Shown here in pieces: positions 24,306 to 32,383 of a stretch of 64,000 nucleotides of DNA. The notes under the pieces are model-generated. The model was not told the DNA's origin. It ran no database searches and saw nothing but the letters and a program-made list of their open reading frames with translations. Position numbers and translations under genes: made by a program. Position 1 is the stretch's first letter, and every line of letters starts with the position of its first letter. Origin of the DNA: a virus; IMG/VR virus record IMGVR_UViG_3300036985_003683, positions 1 to 64,000 of that record. One strand, written 5' to 3'.

Positions 24306-25241
24306 CTACTCCATTGAACCACAGTGACTGCAGTGGTCGGAGTGTAGGAAGCTCACTGATGTTCCACCCGCGACCAACCACGACAGGTCGTTCTCGCGAA
24401 GGTGTTGGAATCCAGTGATGAGATTGATGAGGTCGTACTCTGTAGCCTCATCCCCCAAACCCTGCAGGCTTTCCGTCACACGGGTTACCTGTTGGGAGTT
24501 GAGCAGTTTCATACGACTCAGACGTCCTACCATAGCTCCGCCCTGAGGAAGTGCCTTGGTAGCGAGATGTGTGAACTCAGACGTGAAGCTGGTCGCACGT
24601 TGTAGAAGCTGCGCTACTAGTGATTCGAAAGTGTTATCGCGAATCACAGTGGCAGTGTCCATCTTCATACTCAACATACCGTTGGTACAGGCCAAACGCA
24701 TGTTGTAGGGTTGAGCCCTTACTTCGCCATTGAAGGAACAGTAGATGCCCTCATGAACGATGTCGTCCACTCGTGACGGAGGTGTTTGGTGCCTCTCGGT
24801 AACAAGACCAAACCCAATTGTGTCACCCTTGATGGATACGTTGGAGATCCCTCGAGGTTTGACCCTGTCCACCAAGCGTCTCAACATAGTCCTGTAGTCT
24901 GGGTACTCCTTGGTATGAGGAGCAACCGCCAAGATGTTCCCATCGCGGATCTTCATAACCACCGGATCGGAAACGTTACCCAACAACTCATCGAAACAAG
25001 TCTGTCGAGTAATAGGCGTCAACCGCCCCATCATAGTAGCGTCAACTCCTGTAAGGGTTTTGAATGTGGCCCCCTCGGCCCATCCAAGTTTACACTGCCC
25101 TGATGGTAGGTTGAGTGTCATCACAGTCTTGTCCACGGCCTGAAGTTGGATGTCCTTGGCCTGCACCCTCACTACCTCGGGTAGCTGCTGCTCGATGAGT
25201 GAATAACCCTCTTCCACACCAAAAATCTGATTGGGCTGCAT
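24306..25241 (-). CDS. DUF932-like phage/plasmid protein
   Basis: 311 residues from ATG 25241 (GGAGGAG upstream); the longer frame to 25340 would run through the promoter region. FGLVTERHQTP, then a region with RLACTNGMLSMKM, is the R-x-x-C-T-N-G-M hallmark of DUF932 proteins. Family role is unknown; they occur in phages and plasmids next to recombination genes. Here it precedes the RecA gene. It ends DHCSHCGSME, so an extra C-x2-C is present at the tail. Confidence 0.65.
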   Translation of the reverse strand: MQPNQIFGVEEGYSLIEQQLPEVVRVQAKDIQLQAVDKTVMTLNLPSGQCKLGWAEGATFKTLTGVDATMMGRLTPITRQTCFDELLGNVSDPVVMKIRDGNILAVAPHTKEYPDYRTMLRRLVDRVKPRGISNVSIKGDTIGFGLVTERHQTPPSRVDDIVHEGIYCSFNGEVRAQPYNMRLACTNGMLSMKMDTATVIRDNTFESLVAQLLQRATSFTSEFTHLATKALPQGGAMVGRLSRMKLLNSQQVTRVTESLQGLGDEATEYDLINLITGFQHLRENDLSWLVAGGTSVSFLHSDHCSHCGSME

Positions 25242-25282
25242 ATGCTCCTCCACTTTGTTAAGGAAAACTCTGAACCACGAGT

Positions 25283-25288
25283 ATTTTA
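25283..25288 (-). promoter_or_regulatory. TAAAAT promoter after a terminator
   Basis: Minus strand TTGCCGTTGAGGTAAAATAC lies between the terminator at 25323-25355 and the ATG at 25241. It resembles the family with GTTG before the box, so the DUF932-RecA-CsrA unit has its own promoter. Confidence 0.4.
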
Positions 25289-25322
25289 CCTCAACGGCAA
25301 GAACTGTAGGAAATAAACGATG

Positions 25323-25355
25323 AAAAATCGCACGCTCCATCCTAGAGCGTGCGAT
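25323..25355 (-). terminator. Rho-independent terminator after the ssDNA-binding gene
   Basis: A perfect 11-bp stem (ATCGCACGCTC / GAGCGTGCGAT) with a seven-base loop is followed by TTTTTC on the minus strand. It lies 26 bases past the stop at 25381. Confidence 0.85.
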
Positions 25356-25380
25356 GCTTGAGTGCCACAGGTCGAATCAA

Positions 25381-26328
25381 TTATGCTGATGGAGGAGCGT
25401 CAGCAAATGGGGGTGTTTCGACCTCAGCGACCTTAGGGTCCTCCCCTCCGGTCACAACCGTGGTACTGTTTGGAGACCCCGAAGCCGCAGGGTTAGGTGC
25501 GGTAGGTGGAGCCATAGGTGCAGCGACTGAGGAAGTCCCCAACATCGGAGGGGGAGCTGCCCCCACAGTTGGAACACTCAGTGGGGTGGGAGCTGACGGA
25601 AGTGCCATAGTTCCACCCATCGGTGGTGGTGACACGTAGCCTCCGTAAGCAGGAGCTCCACCCATTCCTGGTACAGGTACCATTCCAGGAGCGCCACCGC
25701 CCACCTGTGAAGGATCCTGACCTGCGACGATCATCTGCTGCTCCTGGTAGGAGTAGAGTCGATAGTGCTCCTTGAGGTTCGGAAGGTTGGCAAGCCAATC
25801 TTCCTTCGCTGGCATGCGTTCCCTGCCTGGCTGGGTGGTGTACTTGGTTCCCAATCCCTGACCCGACTTGGTCACAGTGACAGGATAACCCTGAACAGCA
25901 TCCGCTGGATCTCCCCAACTTGGATCCATAGCCACTGTGAGAATCCCTTCCAGAATCTGAGGGCCCACTGCAGTCACCTTGGGTTCGGGCTTGGCTGAGT
26001 TCAGAGGAATGATTCCCATCAGGAAACGGTTGGAAGCTGACAGTTGTGAAGCTGGTTGCTTGTGTCCCGCGGCCTCGAGTTGCTTCGCGTACTCACAAAC
26101 GTAACATGGCTGTCCTTCTGCCCTCAGGCATCGGACGAGTCTCCTATTAGGGCCCACGTTCCAGTGTACGACAATAGTTTCCCAAAACTCGGTACGCTTG
26201 GTACCGTCGAGCTTCATGACGGGCAGAATTCGAAGTGGGTTCGGCCCTGGCCCTAGTTGAAATTCTGGTCCCTCTTTCAAGGTAGCCAGAGCTGAAGCGA
26301 ATACTGAAGCTTGATTTGGTTCGGACAT
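25381..26328 (-). CDS. Single-stranded DNA-binding protein, gp32-like
   Basis: 315 residues from ATG 26328. LRILPVMKLDGTKRTEFWET and a C-x2-C zinc site (PCYVCEYAKQLEA) come from a core of about 190 residues that resembles T4 gp32-like or phage OB-fold ssDNA-binding proteins. The C-terminal 110 residues are Gly/Pro/Met/Ala-rich with an acidic end (GGEDPKVAEVE...), as in proteins that recruit partners by a flexible tail. Next to UvsY-like and RecA, the call fits well, but the core is not certain by sequence alone. Confidence 0.6.
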   Translation of the reverse strand: MSEPNQASVFASALATLKEGPEFQLGPGPNPLRILPVMKLDGTKRTEFWETIVVHWNVGPNRRLVRCLRAEGQPCYVCEYAKQLEAAGHKQPASQLSASNRFLMGIIPLNSAKPEPKVTAVGPQILEGILTVAMDPSWGDPADAVQGYPVTVTKSGQGLGTKYTTQPGRERMPAKEDWLANLPNLKEHYRLYSYQEQQMIVAGQDPSQVGGGAPGMVPVPGMGGAPAYGGYVSPPPMGGTMALPSAPTPLSVPTVGAAPPPMLGTSSVAAPMAPPTAPNPAASGSPNSTTVVTGGEDPKVAEVETPPFADAPPSA

Positions 26329-26357
26329 GTGCAATTCTCTTTTGTGAAAGTGTAAAG

Positions 26358-26936
26358 TTACTGTGGGTACATTTGGCGAAACCGTTCTGAGAGCCCGCCC
26401 AGTCTCTCTCCTGGAAATGGTTCAGACTCAGGAGTTGGAACGTTCGAAGTCCGCACGGGAGTTTGCACTGCCGGGGTGACGTCTTCCTCTTCCACCTCTG
26501 GTTCTGAATACCTCATACGCTGAGGCTGCTTACTGACTCGTACCTGCCCTCCCATTTCACCGCGTAGATTTGCGGCAATGGTAACCAACAGGTCCTTACG
26601 TTGTGCAAACCCGTCCTTTGCAGCGAATAGGACATCGGCCTGATATTGCTGCTCGTTGTAATGCTCCCAAGCTGCAATCCTTCTTGGATCTCCTTTCATC
26701 ATTGCCATCACCTTCCACTCACTAGGCGACTCCCCCAGCTGCTCCAGCTGAGACTTGGCTTCCCTAGTGACCTGTGCTTCGACTACCTCAGCGTGCAGCT
26801 TGGCATTCCGCGCGTTGCGTGACGCTTCAGCTGAGAGAGATGCCCAATACGCATATCTGCCTGCTTGAGTCTCCAGATGCTCGTTGATCAACGGCGTCCG
26901 GACGACCAATTCTGTTTGAAATGCCTGTGACTCCAT
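26358..26936 (-). CDS. UvsY-like recombination mediator
   Basis: 192 residues. The first about 130 are helical (RYAYWASLSAEASRNARN..., then WEHYNEQQYQADVLFAAKDG and RKDLLVTIAANLRGEM). Helix order, the W/Y positions and size recall T4 UvsY, which loads UvsX on ssDNA coated with gp32. The Pro/Glu-rich tail of 60 residues is extra. It sits directly next to the ssDNA-binding gene and near RecA, which supports the role. Sequence similarity is weak, so confidence is moderate. Confidence 0.5.
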   Translation of the reverse strand: MESQAFQTELVVRTPLINEHLETQAGRYAYWASLSAEASRNARNAKLHAEVVEAQVTREAKSQLEQLGESPSEWKVMAMMKGDPRRIAAWEHYNEQQYQADVLFAAKDGFAQRKDLLVTIAANLRGEMGGQVRVSKQPQRMRYSEPEVEEEDVTPAVQTPVRTSNVPTPESEPFPGERLGGLSERFRQMYPQ

Positions 26937-26951
26937 CTATTCTCCCCAGTT

Positions 26952-26957
26952 ATTATA
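26952..26957 (-). promoter_or_regulatory. TATAAT box
   Basis: Minus strand CTATTACGGTATAATAACTG, followed by GGGGAG and ATG 26936. It overlaps the stop of the upstream deoxyhypusine-synthase-like gene. Confidence 0.45.
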
Positions 26958-27903
26958 CCGTAATAGAGGGTGCGGTATTTTGTAAAGCATTGAAAAGTGT
27001 TGGAATCGTAAGGTTGTGGGTACCCTCTACGTAGAAAGACTCCCCCCCGTCGTTTACTGTCCGTATCAGGATGGTCTTCCAAGGACGGAAATAGGCAAGT
27101 GGATCAGACCAAGATGGAACACGAGTTCTCCAGTCCGACGGTAGGTTCACTATGTCGAAAACCGCAGTTGTGAACACCTTGGGAAGCCTATCGGGATCGA
27201 CGTTCCTGGACATGGACAATGCCTTCAGGTAGAGCTCAGGACCATGCACTGCACACCCTACATTGACGAACACTCCACCTTCAAGATGCGACACTGATTC
27301 CACAAAACCTAGAAAGTCATGGTGAGATGCAGTTCCAGTATGCTTCCCTGAAAAGTTGGGACAGGCGTGTATGATGTCTGCACCTATGAGTGGATGAACA
27401 CTGCATGGTACGTTCCACCTATAAGCCTCTCCCAGAACACTATACCCATTACCGTGAGCGCAGTTGTGCATCCCCACTGAAGCAGCTATGCCCAACTCAG
27501 GTGTAGCGTTTATGATGTCGTTCAAGACACTCGTTTCGTGCCACAGTCCAAACTGCCCTGCAGAGATGTGTTTCTGGACGTCCTCGCTAGTCTCACCGAC
27601 GCTGCTCAATTCGTAGTCATGTATCATGACGGAACCGTTACACGCTAGGTGAGTTATCCATCCCTGGCCCAACATCTCCATGATGATCTTGGAGCAACCA
27701 CTCTTGATAACGTGCCCACCCAGAAAGAAGATCCTGGGACGCAGCTCCTTGCGAGCCTTTTTCAAGGCACTGACAAGTGGGGGTAGGTCGGGGTGACTCC
27801 AACCTGGGTCGTATCCAGGCTCAATCAAGTCCTTGAGGTGTAGGAACGAAGACCTACTCTCCAAGGACTTTAGATTGATGCGCGAAACGTCAAACAACTT
27901 CAT
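26953..27903 (-). CDS. Deoxyhypusine-synthase-like protein
   Basis: 316 residues. Conserved blocks are GGHVIKSGCSKIIMEML, HLACNGSVMIHDYELS, GETSEDVQKHISAGQFGLWHET, DIIHACPNFSGKHTGTASHHDF and ILIRTVNDGGESFY. They resemble deoxyhypusine-synthase-fold proteins of bacteria, whose function is largely unknown. True deoxyhypusine synthase uses NAD and spermidine. I cannot see which substrate this one uses, and the call is by pattern memory only. It is full length with no frameshift. In a phage it would be an unusual auxiliary gene. Confidence 0.4.
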   Translation of the reverse strand: MKLFDVSRINLKSLESRSSFLHLKDLIEPGYDPGWSHPDLPPLVSALKKARKELRPRIFFLGGHVIKSGCSKIIMEMLGQGWITHLACNGSVMIHDYELSSVGETSEDVQKHISAGQFGLWHETSVLNDIINATPELGIAASVGMHNCAHGNGYSVLGEAYRWNVPCSVHPLIGADIIHACPNFSGKHTGTASHHDFLGFVESVSHLEGGVFVNVGCAVHGPELYLKALSMSRNVDPDRLPKVFTTAVFDIVNLPSDWRTRVPSWSDPLAYFRPWKTILIRTVNDGGESFYVEGTHNLTIPTLFNALQNTAPSITV

Positions 27904-27905
27904 GG

Positions 27906-28175
27906 TTAGGAATCCGCGAGCATTGGAAGACAGGCAGTGATGTGCTTGCAGTTACCTGCAGCTCCCTCTGCGTACATGCGCCGCATGACAAAGTCCTGAC
28001 ACGTGCAAGAGTAGGGAGTGATATTGGCGAGGGCAAGGCGCGCTGCAACTGGTGCAGAGTACCTCACCACATAGTACGCTTCCTTCTCGTTCTTGGCCAA
28101 TTTCACCCCCTTGAGGATGTCAGGGCTCTTGGATACTGTAAGTGTCGCTACGTACTCTGTTTCGCCAATTTTCAC
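27906..28175 (-). CDS. SWIM zinc-finger protein
   Basis: 89 residues from GTG 28175 behind AGGAGTG. The C-terminal CTCQDFVMRRMYAEGAAGNC then KHI gives the C-x-C...C-x-H SWIM pattern, a zinc fold for DNA or protein binding. The N-terminus is beta-rich (ATLTVSKSPDILKGV) and may be a small binding module. It follows the ribonucleotide reductase by ten bases. Confidence 0.8.
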   Translation of the reverse strand: MKIGETEYVATLTVSKSPDILKGVKLAKNEKEAYYVVRYSAPVAARLALANITPYSCTCQDFVMRRMYAEGAAGNCKHITACLPMLADS

Positions 28176-28185
28176 AACTCACTCC

Positions 28186-30753
28186 TCAAGAACATCCCGT
28201 GGTAGTTCCACACTGACCACACTTGAAGCACGTACCACTACGTACCATCAGGGTTCCACAATCAGAACAAAATGGATTGTCTGAACTTGTAGATTCTACG
28301 GGAATCTTCAGATAAGTTACCTCGAGCCAGTGTGCGATGCAGTCAAGGATGCTTGAGTAAAAGTGAGTACGTTCCAAACCGGGCAGCTTGACTGGGCCAG
28401 CGGGTTCGAACTTCTGATGTCGGAGCAGCTCCACGTATGTGGATAGAGGCACTCCGTACTGTAGGCCCACCGAGATACCTATGGCGGTACTATTCAGTAG
28501 TCCCTGAAGTGTTGAACCCGACTTGGAAGCTGTGATGAACAGTTCTCCCAATGTACCATCTTCGAAACACCCCGTGTGGATGTACACCTCGATGCCCGCC
28601 AGTGCGAACTTCACCCTGTCGCCCTTGCATACTTGTGGAAGCTTCTTGCGCAGTGGTGTGCTGGTAGATGTAGTCGCCGTGGCCGTCTTGTCGGAAGTAT
28701 TTACGGGCTGACTGCCCTTGGAACCATCTCTGTAGATAGCCATCGACTTCAGTCCCAGAGAGTGAGCTAGTTCGTAAGCTCCCTGGACGTCGTCCACTGT
28801 GGAAGAATTTGGCATGTTGATAGTCTTACTGATAGCGCCAGAGAGGAAGGGCTGCACTGCTGCCATCATCAGTACGTGACCCTTCCAGCTGATTGTCCTC
28901 TCAGCACCTAAGGCAGTATCGAATACTGCTTTGTGACTCTCAGCGACAGCTTCGCACTTGGCAATGTTACCGTGCTGCAAGATGTACTCTTGGATCTCGT
29001 CAATCTCTCTCAGGGAGTAACCCAAGTGTATCAACGCAGGCTCCACGGACTGATTGACGATCTTCTCCACCGATCCCTTCGTACCGTGTATCTGTTTGTA
29101 CTTGACCAAAGCCAGATCGGGTTCGACCCCGGTAGTATCACATCCCATAAAGAGACCAATGGTCCCAGTTGGTGCCAACACAGTCACCTGTGCATTTCTC
29201 ACTGGTTTGTCGTATGTGGCGTTGAACAGTCGCTCAGCTTCCAACAGCATGAGTCCATATTCACCCGTGCGATTACCCACTTTGTCCAAAGCACTACAGT
29301 GCATGGCTATGACCTTACGCACATGTTGAGCATTGGCAGCGTAGCGATCGAATGCTCCCATAGCAGCTGCCACCTCCGATGACTGATGGTAGGCAACAGC
29401 CTGCATGTACGCTGTGATAGCAGCGGCTGTGTCACGTCCACTGTCGGAATCGTACGCTATTCCAGAACGCATCAACAGCGCTCCCAAATTAGCATATCCC
29501 AATCCCAGAGTTCTGAACTTTCGAGTTTGAATCGTCAGACGCTCGTTAGGATAGTGAGCTTCATCGATTACGATGTCCATGGCAGTGATCATAATGCGGA
29601 TCACGCGTTCGAACATCTTGTAGTCGAATACAAGCTTCTCCCCCTGCCTATGAAGCAGCGTTACGAGATTGATGCTGGACAGGTTGCAACTCGTATCGTC
29701 CAAAAACATGTATTCAGAGCACGGATTGGATCCACGAATTTCACCATCCTCTGGACACGTATGCCACTCGTTGATGATGTCATGGAACTGCACTCCCGGA
29801 CAGCCGTTAGTCCAAGCACTACCAGCCAAGCGTTTCATAAGTTCGCGTGCGTCCAGACGCATCACCTCCTGACCAGACTTACGTCCAATCAGTGCCCAAT
29901 CCTCCCCATCAGCGACTGCGTCCATGAAGGCATCTGGGATGCGTACTGAGTTATTGGCGTTCTGCCATGGAACATCTTTGTAGATGCCTGTGTCCCAATC
30001 AGAACTGAAGCCTGCCTCGATGAGCGTGTGGGCAACCTTTTCAGCATGCTCCTTCAGCCCTATGAAGTCGATGATGTCTGGATGGTCGATATCCAGAATA
30101 CGCATCAGTGCACCTCGACGTGCCCTCCCGCCTGACTTCATAGCTCCACAGGCAAAGTCCAGAGCCTTCATGAATGGGATGGGTCCGGAAGCTTGTCCAC
30201 CCTTTCCCAATTGCTCTGCTGAACCTCGTATGTGTGACATGTTCACACCATTACCAGATCCTCGACGGAACACTTCCATCTCGGTGGTGAAGAGACCCTC
30301 GATTGACTCCAGAGTATCTTCCACTGACGAAATGAAGCACGCTGAACACTGCTGTTCTGGGTCAGGCGTTCCCACATTGAACCATACTGGTGAGTTGAAC
30401 GCTGCCTTCTGCGTGATCAGGATGTACGAGAGGTCGGAGTAGAAGTTCTCGCGCTCATCCACAGTGATGAAGTATCCCTGATGGAATCCCCAATCGGAGA
30501 TACGTCGGGCGACACGTTCGATCAACTGACGGATGGACGTTTCACGTTCGGGTGTACCCAGATTCCCATAGAAGTACTTGTGTACTGCCACACGAACTGA
30601 CAACTCATCCCAAAACTCAGGAACTTCCACTCCCAGCTGTTCAAACACCACCTGACCAGATGGATCGATGATACGTACATCGCGTCTGACCCATTTCACA
30701 CTGTCTAGGGGATTCAGACTGGGGGACACTGTTAGGCCACTGAATAACGACAT
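28186..30753 (-). CDS. nrdJ: Adenosylcobalamin-dependent ribonucleotide reductase (class II)
   Basis: 855 residues from ATG 30753, where GGAG is six bases away; ATG 30765 is possible but poorer. Residues about 130-160 hold CSACFISSVEDTLESI, then GVNMSHIRGSAE, NPCSEYMFLDDTSCNLSSINL (active-site Cys and Glu) and APTGTIGLFMGCDTTG. The end has C-x2-C twice (CSDCG and CFKCGQCG), which can carry electrons from thioredoxin. It makes dNDPs or dNTPs for phage DNA and needs host or environmental B12. It lies in the operon with polA and queE. Confidence 0.93.
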   Translation of the reverse strand: MSLFSGLTVSPSLNPLDSVKWVRRDVRIIDPSGQVVFEQLGVEVPEFWDELSVRVAVHKYFYGNLGTPERETSIRQLIERVARRISDWGFHQGYFITVDERENFYSDLSYILITQKAAFNSPVWFNVGTPDPEQQCSACFISSVEDTLESIEGLFTTEMEVFRRGSGNGVNMSHIRGSAEQLGKGGQASGPIPFMKALDFACGAMKSGGRARRGALMRILDIDHPDIIDFIGLKEHAEKVAHTLIEAGFSSDWDTGIYKDVPWQNANNSVRIPDAFMDAVADGEDWALIGRKSGQEVMRLDARELMKRLAGSAWTNGCPGVQFHDIINEWHTCPEDGEIRGSNPCSEYMFLDDTSCNLSSINLVTLLHRQGEKLVFDYKMFERVIRIMITAMDIVIDEAHYPNERLTIQTRKFRTLGLGYANLGALLMRSGIAYDSDSGRDTAAAITAYMQAVAYHQSSEVAAAMGAFDRYAANAQHVRKVIAMHCSALDKVGNRTGEYGLMLLEAERLFNATYDKPVRNAQVTVLAPTGTIGLFMGCDTTGVEPDLALVKYKQIHGTKGSVEKIVNQSVEPALIHLGYSLREIDEIQEYILQHGNIAKCEAVAESHKAVFDTALGAERTISWKGHVLMMAAVQPFLSGAISKTINMPNSSTVDDVQGAYELAHSLGLKSMAIYRDGSKGSQPVNTSDKTATATTSTSTPLRKKLPQVCKGDRVKFALAGIEVYIHTGCFEDGTLGELFITASKSGSTLQGLLNSTAIGISVGLQYGVPLSTYVELLRHQKFEPAGPVKLPGLERTHFYSSILDCIAHWLEVTYLKIPVESTSSDNPFCSDCGTLMVRSGTCFKCGQCGTTTGCS

Positions 30754-30783
30754 TCCAAACTCCATATCAGATGTGAAAAGGTG

Positions 30784-31509
30784 CTACTTCTTACGTGCTG
30801 CGGGTTCCCAAATGATCTTGTGCAACTGGAGGGATAACTGTAGAGGGGCCAGTGAGGGGTCACTACTGAGTATCGCGCCCGCGAGTCCCTTAACTCCCAA
30901 CTGACCTTCCCACACGGGACTGAAGAGTGCAGTTGCTTCACAAGATATCAGACGCTGGGATGCCAAGTGTTCTACGGCTTGTTCCCAGTCTTCCATGTCT
31001 GACACTACATACTTGATAGTGTCACGTTTGCGCAAGAAGGTGAAAGCAGCTTGCTTCATCTTCTTGGTCATACCACTCTTGGTCAACTTGTAGTCCACAC
31101 AAATGCTCACGCGCTCTCCAACCCCGTTGGCTCCGAGCTCATCAATGAGAGTGTACGTAGGCATGTGTCCGCCGGTCTCGATCACTATGTAGTAACTGGC
31201 TTCTACCAGCTTCAGAATGAGGGCCAACATGTGTTCTGGATTCTGTTGGAGGGGATCTCCACCAGTGATGCACACGTCGTTATAGGTAGCCCCGAACCCC
31301 TTTACAGTGCTCACGACGTCGTCCACAGAGACGTATTCGCCCTCTTGGACTTCAGACGCAGCCTTGCCAAAGGGCAAACCGTAGGGGGTGTCGCACCAAA
31401 CACATCTCAAGGAACATCCCTGAGTGCGAACAAAGATGGTGGGATATCCTGCACGGATACCCTCCCCTTGTAAAGATGGGTAAACCTCATTGATGTGTAA
31501 CTCGTTCAT
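30784..31509 (-). CDS. queE: 7-carboxy-7-deazaguanine synthase
   Basis: 241 residues from ATG 31509 (AAGGAGG upstream), overlapping the nucleotidyltransferase stop as ATGA. The start NELHINEVYPSLQGEG and VRTQGCSLRCVWCDTPYG carry the radical SAM cluster cysteines C32, C36 and C39. ITGGDPLQQ is the SAM-binding motif. It turns 6-carboxy-tetrahydropterin into the deazaguanine ring by radical chemistry. Together with FolE, QueD and DpdA it forms most of the preQ0 pathway. Confidence 0.92.
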   Translation of the reverse strand: MNELHINEVYPSLQGEGIRAGYPTIFVRTQGCSLRCVWCDTPYGLPFGKAASEVQEGEYVSVDDVVSTVKGFGATYNDVCITGGDPLQQNPEHMLALILKLVEASYYIVIETGGHMPTYTLIDELGANGVGERVSICVDYKLTKSGMTKKMKQAAFTFLRKRDTIKYVVSDMEDWEQAVEHLASQRLISCEATALFSPVWEGQLGVKGLAGAILSSDPSLAPLQLSLQLHKIIWEPAARKK

Positions 31510-32042
31510 GGTACCTCCTTATGAATGGGACGTTGGTGGGAAGCCTTGATAATATCGGTAGTGGACCATGTCCCCAGAAGATTCAGACGCACTATCTGAA
31601 CTCCGTGTATCTGGTCTTCCTTGGAACACTTAAACGCTGGACGTTCTTCGCTATGTCCGTGTACCACTACCTGGGGCTGCAGTAGGTGTACCAGATGCTC
31701 GGGATGAGGCTCGTCAAACTGTAGAATGTAGTCCACTTCAGAAACGTTAGCCACCATCAACTTACGTGCGTAGGTGTCCCAAATTGGTTCACGCTTCTTG
31801 TATGAGCGGATGGATACGTCTGAATTCACAGCCACGACGAGGAGGGCTCCCTCTGTATGAGCTGCCCTTCCTGCACGTGTTAGAAAGGACAGATGGCCTG
31901 GATGAAAGAGGTCAAAGCACCCAGAAGTGAACCAGATGCTACCACCAGTACCCCTGTGTGGATTATCTCGACGCAATTTCAAAATGCGCGAGAACTCTTC
32001 CACTCCGATGAATTTGGTCTCCTGGGACACAAACTCCATCAT
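31506..32042 (-). CDS. Adenylyl/cytidylyltransferase (HldE C-domain-like)
   Basis: 178 residues. FTSGCFDLFHPGHLSFL carries the nucleotidyltransferase H-x-G-H motif; VVAVNSDVSIRSYKKREP and LVHLLQPQVVVHG follow, and WSTTDII stands for the I-S-S-T-x-x motif. It matches glycerol-3-phosphate cytidylyltransferase or the C-terminal domain of HldE, which makes ADP-heptose. It activates a sugar or alcohol phosphate; the GT9 domain in the 53.3-56.6 kb protein would use an ADP- or CDP-linked sugar. The substrate is inferred, not seen. Confidence 0.75.
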   Translation of the reverse strand: MMEFVSQETKFIGVEEFSRILKLRRDNPHRGTGGSIWFTSGCFDLFHPGHLSFLTRAGRAAHTEGALLVVAVNSDVSIRSYKKREPIWDTYARKLMVANVSEVDYILQFDEPHPEHLVHLLQPQVVVHGHSEERPAFKCSKEDQIHGVQIVRLNLLGTWSTTDIIKASHQRPIHKEVP

Positions 32043-32383
32043 AGCTGATCTCCCACTTCCACTCGAATAGAGTCTGCCTCGAAGTGTTGAGTGCTCACTT
32101 CGAGAATGACATTGACTTCCTCAACTCCCGTAAACCTGTGCTTCTGGTATGGGAAAATATCCACGGTCATACCAGGGGTCATGAACCGTACCTCTCCCTC
32201 GAGCTCCATCTTGATCTGCCCCTTTAGGACGTGAAAGGTCTCGGTCTTCTGTTCATGGTAGTGGAGACTACACCTCTTGCTAGGAAGCACTGTGAGTAGT
32301 TTACCACAATACAGAGCGGAATTGGAGACCCACTCTTCGCGTCCCCATCCCTTAGGCACTACCTTTATGAATGAGCGAATCAT
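32039..32383 (-). CDS. Cupin, mannose-6-phosphate isomerase C-domain-like
   Basis: 114 residues, overlapping both neighbours. PKGWGREEWV, then SLHYHEQKTETFHVLKG, with metal His and Glu ligands, and PYQKHRFTG fit a one-domain cupin like the C-terminal half of type II phosphomannose isomerases. It could act on a sugar nucleotide precursor with the nucleotidyltransferase that follows. It is far shorter than complete PMI enzymes, so a binding role is possible. Confidence 0.65.
   Translation of the reverse strand: MIRSFIKVVPKGWGREEWVSNSALYCGKLLTVLPSKRCSLHYHEQKTETFHVLKGQIKMELEGEVRFMTPGMTVDIFPYQKHRFTGVEEVNVILEVSTQHFEADSIRVEVGDQL

Noticed and set aside
29386-29949. Plus-strand frame of 187 codons opposite the reductase gene
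   Set aside because: Antisense to a conserved enzyme; no family, no ribosome site.
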